Assembly (NCBI GenBank): GCA_947561395.2 | Contig: OX387190.1 | Coordinates: 34,652,858-34,716,857 of the forward strand | Reading direction: 5' to 3' | Source of the DNA: Buxus sempervirens | Lineage: Eukaryota; Streptophyta; Magnoliopsida; Buxales; Buxaceae | Length of the DNA: 64,000 nucleotides | Shown: one piece after another, positions 60,680 to 64,000 of the stretch | Position numbering within the stretch: the stretch's first letter is position 1 | Layout: the number at the start of each line of letters is the position of its first letter | Notes under the pieces: model-generated | What the model was told of the DNA's origin: nothing | The model's database searches: none | Seen by the model: the letters and a program-made list of their open reading frames with translations, nothing else | Translations under genes and position numbers: made by a program

Positions 60680-63095
60680 CTGTGCCTCTCTCGTCTGATG
60701 AAGTGAAACTAGGAAATACTCTGATTCTAAAGAAGCCTTTTGAGTATGGAATAAGGTCGTTTTACTTGGGAAAAACATTGTTTTTTTTCTTTCTTGTTTT
60801 TCTTTTCTTATGTGCACAAATAAATGTTTCAAACATATAAATCAGTACATCCAAAACCAATTATAATTAAGCAATTTCTAATACTGTTTTTTAGGAAAAA
60901 AAAAATAGTACATATATCTTATAGACAAAAAAAAGTGCATTTATCATAACATTTAATTTTGTTGCATCCGAAATTACAAATAACTGATAAGTATAACATA
61001 TAAATTAGTGCATTCAAAATGCCTATAACTGAATGATTTACTAGTAAATGCATCCAACATAATAAGCGCGCGGCCGTCTAATATTTAAATGAGAGCGTCT
61101 AAATTTTTAGGTGTGCCGCCGAAAAAGATTGCTATATATAGGTATTATAGTATAACTGGTGATATATTGGTTTGAATACTGTAAATAAAGAAAAACCGAA
61201 GATAAACAACGTCCCAAATTTTTGCCGGACTCTGTTCTCCCTCAATACATTGAGCTTCGTGGACGTCATAATCCATGTTCCAGGTCAAGAACAATCATGA
61301 CATCATAGGTTAGGAGAGATTGTCAGTGTGACATTACATTAAATTAACTAATCACAAGAGCTCACGCCCAACAAATTCAAAAAAAACATATTGAATTAAT
61401 CATCACTTGATGGTTATCCTGTAGCTCCATTTCAACTGGAGGAACTCTGTATTCTTTTATCAGCATATTCCAGCCTTCGTAATCAACTTTGTAGCTTTCC
61501 AGTATTTTCTACAAGATTTGCTACTATTTTTTTTTTTTTTTACCTTACGGCTGTCTCCTGCATGTCGTCTTTTTTCTTTTTCCATCCCATCATGGTCGCA
61601 ATATAGCTGTTGCATGTTCCCTTTGTGTACGTCGTCTTGTTTCTTGGTCCATTTTCCTTTTCTTTCTGGTCCTTTGAAACCGTGGATTCTTCATGATCTC
61701 CAGGCTGGAGCGCATTAATTCACCAACAAAACAATCAGGTCCCTATTGTGCTCAGACTGAAAAATGCAATCAAGAATCTTAGGAGGATAATATAGAAGCA
61801 AATAATATCATTTAATATTAATACAAAATAATCTTAGGAGGATAATATAGAATCTTAATTTGTCTATTCCATCATCAATTAGATCAAACAATATATAGGA
61901 TAAGTCATTTAAATGACCTTTAAGATATTATAACAGCAGTACCACATCCCAATTTATTTAGGAAACCAAATTAATATCAGATGTGCTTAATGGCATTGTG
62001 CCTCCTCAAGTCCCTTATATGGAGATGTGCACAACAAAATTCTCAACAATGCCGGCATGGAGAGAGTTCCTTTCACGGGCATTTTAATTAAAACTCAACA
62101 AGGAAAATTTGGGATGACCCCAGCAGGAAAAAGAAGAAAAAAAAATCAATCTCCATTAATTTAAACAATTATAGACTCCATTAAGTAAAAGAGACGGTTT
62201 CAATACATTATGGGGGCAATTTTATTTAATTTCTACACCTTTCCCTTGCGAATACCTTGCCTTATAATTAAATAAGAAGGCATAATGTGTTTGGGATTGC
62301 CTCATGTCACACGTGAAACCAATCATGTGATCTACGAAAATGTAATATTTGTAGTCTTCTTGGTTGTTCCACATAGTTCACTCAAGGAAATGAGATTGTT
62401 TTTAGCTCATCATGTTTGAATGGAAACCGCGGTGTTAAAGTAATACTACAAAAGGAAAAGCTGAAGTCTTTTACGAAAATAACAGATGAAAGTCTAGGCA
62501 ATTATATCCCTTAAATCTTAAACGACCTAAAGTCCTCACTTGGGAATCTCTCATCGGCCCTTTTGAATAATGGAATGGAATGTCTGTTACCTTTCAAGAA
62601 AGCTCCGATAGTAAAAGAGGAATTGTGATGATTGTGTAGTAAAGATTTGAGGACAAACGGTGATAAGATGAGAAAAGAGAGTTGTCAAAGCAACATCCAC
62701 TTTGCATTATTGGGAAACATTGAGCTGGCCGGTTTTGTACTTAGCAGGACCATAATAAAGAAGAAAAGCAGGCTTTAGATATACATTGGCCACTCCGCAT
62801 ATTGTCAACATATATAATTCCATGTTGTCAACATAATCACCAGTTCTTTTAAACCTTCCCCCAACCATTTTGTAAGACGTTCATCCAATTTGAGCAAAAG
62901 GAAAAAAAAACAAAAAAGCAGCTATGAAAGATTTCAGAACTCATGGTTACAGACAGAAAATGGCCCTACCTTGACCTTACATCAAATCACCAATTTCAAC
63001 TAATTGCTACCCCTCCCTTTTCCCACAAAACCAATCTCCTCTTTCTTTTTTTTTTTTTCATGCAAATAATTTACAGGTTTATCAAATACCCAAGC
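60680..63095. other. Intergenic DNA downstream of the ANT-like gene
   Basis: AT-rich. A 23-bp direct repeat beginning AATCTTAGGAGGATAATATA occurs at 61775 and 61830. The ANT-like 3' UTR should occupy the right end. No other gene recognised. Confidence 0.4.
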
Positions 63096-63730
63096 TTAAC
63101 CATCATTCCAAGCTGCAAAAACTGGCAAATTTGGCATGGAGATGGCAGGCCGTAGCTGGGATGAAGGGACCCACGAATTCAGGGTGGTCGGGGGACTGAC
63201 TAACTTGGACGTCAACGGAGGCTTGGAAAAGAGCATCGAAAGACCACTTTTATCAGGGCTGCCTTCTCTTGAGCTGCTCAAGCTAGTCACCAATGAAGAT
63301 GCATTTGACAAATGGGTCCCAAGGTTGCCTGAGTCATCCACCTCTTGTTGAGCCGAATTCACTGTATCAATTCCTATCATCTCATGCAGGGAAGCTGAAA
63401 AGGATGGGTTCCTATAATTCCCAGCACTCAATTGTTTCCGATCAAGAGATTCCTCATGAGGGACCATTTTCCAATCTGAGCCAGCCCCACTGTTTTCCTC
63501 TGCTATAACTTCTTCCTCATTGCCTTTATATGCTGTGGGATGGTGCTCAATGGCTTCATTGCTTGAATTTCCCTCTTGGTTTCGTTTAGCAAGCTCTCCG
63601 GCAAGTAGTGTGTTGCTTGCTGCTATCCGTCCCACGTCGTATCTTGTTATGTCAAAGTTGGTGACAGCGTTTACCCCGCGGAACTTGATTGCAGCAATGT
63701 CATAGGCCTCAGCTGCTTCCTCTTGGGTGC
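63096..63730 (-). CDS. ANT: AINTEGUMENTA-like AP2 transcription factor, last exon only
   Basis: AP2/ANT-clade factors bind DNA through two AP2 domains and keep cells dividing in young organs and meristems. This exon begins inside the second AP2 domain ([18 protein letters not shown], then [14 protein letters not shown]) and runs through [16 protein letters not shown] to a serine-rich tail ending [27 protein letters not shown], with TAA at 63096-63098. The FDITRYDV and LLAGELAKR segments fit ANT better than PLETHORA/BABY BOOM (FDMSRYDV, no LLAGEL). The acceptor CAG precedes 63730, and the exon starts in codon phase 1 with two bases, GC. Upstream exons, including the first AP2 domain, lie beyond base 64000. 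Confidence 0.88.
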
Positions 63731-64000
63731 CTGGAAATTTCGTTCAGTGATGAAAACTTCAGATTAGCTTAATGCCACAAATCTTTATAGAGGATGAATC
63801 TTCTGATCAAAATTAGCCTTTTTTTTGTGTCACAACCTACTCCATTTATAAGGGAAAGATTTTATTTTTTTTTTCTTTTTCTTTTCAAAGGACTTAAAGC
63901 TGAACGAACAGCCTTATAAAAGCTCAGCCTTGCTGAATATCAGCCCTGTAGATTCAGAGGCTCCAACAATCAGGCAGCCTTATAAAAAGGTATCACCACA
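63731..64000 (-). other. Intron of the ANT-like gene
   Basis: No AP2-domain coding sequence was found in this stretch, so it is taken as intron continuing past the window. AGCCTTATAAAA occurs twice (about 63910 and 63976). Confidence 0.55.

Overview
This window is plant nuclear DNA, most likely from an angiosperm. It has intron-rich genes with GT-AG junctions, AT-rich introns and intergenic DNA, plant-only families (a CSLC glucan synthase, an RLP44-type receptor-like protein, an AINTEGUMENTA-type AP2 factor) and plant transposon lineages (hAT, Helitron, TRIM, L1-type LINE, a Tat/Ogre-like LTR element). The species cannot be fixed from sequence alone. No tRNA, rRNA or CRISPR array was found.

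Gene layout, left to right: the 3' end of a probable J-domain protein gene (+, 1-108); a complete 8-exon squalene epoxidase gene (-, 1159-6129, 517 aa); a repeat-filled interval of about 13 kb; a complete 5-exon CSLC glucan synthase gene (+, 19626-22195, 704 aa); a one-exon RLP44-like gene (-, 26740-27552, 270 aa); an 8-exon bHLH factor gene of the CIB/BEE group (-, 30839-33851, 438 aa); a long transposon zone (37.7-60.7 kb); and the last exon of an ANT-like AP2 gene (-, 63096-63730) whose 5' part lies beyond the window. For the three spliced complete genes, every exon join was worked out by hand and the summed length is a whole number of codons ending in a stop.

The repeats have a readable history. 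At least six hAT-type elements can be delimited to the base by 8-bp target duplications, four of them exact, and two further elements match at 6-7 of 8 bases. One is a 3.1-kb element with a decayed transposase that sits inside an older 0.5-kb hAT MITE; both pairs of target duplications are perfect. Helitrons (TC...CTAG, A|T target) occur three times, once inside a foldback MITE. A TRIM lies in a bHLH intron. Two 5'-truncated LINEs keep their target duplications, and a set of very short insertions (14-23 nt, essentially a LINE terminus plus A-tail between target duplications) is scattered through the window, including introns of the squalene epoxidase gene.

The most striking locus is 47.7-60.6 kb. 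A truncated LINE landed next to a small foldback. The LINE tail plus its flank was then amplified into seven units of about 234 bp, a newborn satellite. A 10.7-kb non-coding LTR retrotransposon (LARD) then jumped into the sixth unit. Its two 2455-bp LTRs differ at only two positions seen by eye, so the insertion is very young. Its promoter region holds a cluster of near-perfect CCCGTA...TACGGG palindromes directly upstream of a TATA box.

Functionally the host genes do not form an operon-like unit. Squalene epoxidase feeds sterol and brassinosteroid synthesis, CSLC makes the xyloglucan backbone, RLP44 links wall state to brassinosteroid signalling, and ANT promotes organ growth. This thematic overlap may be coincidence.
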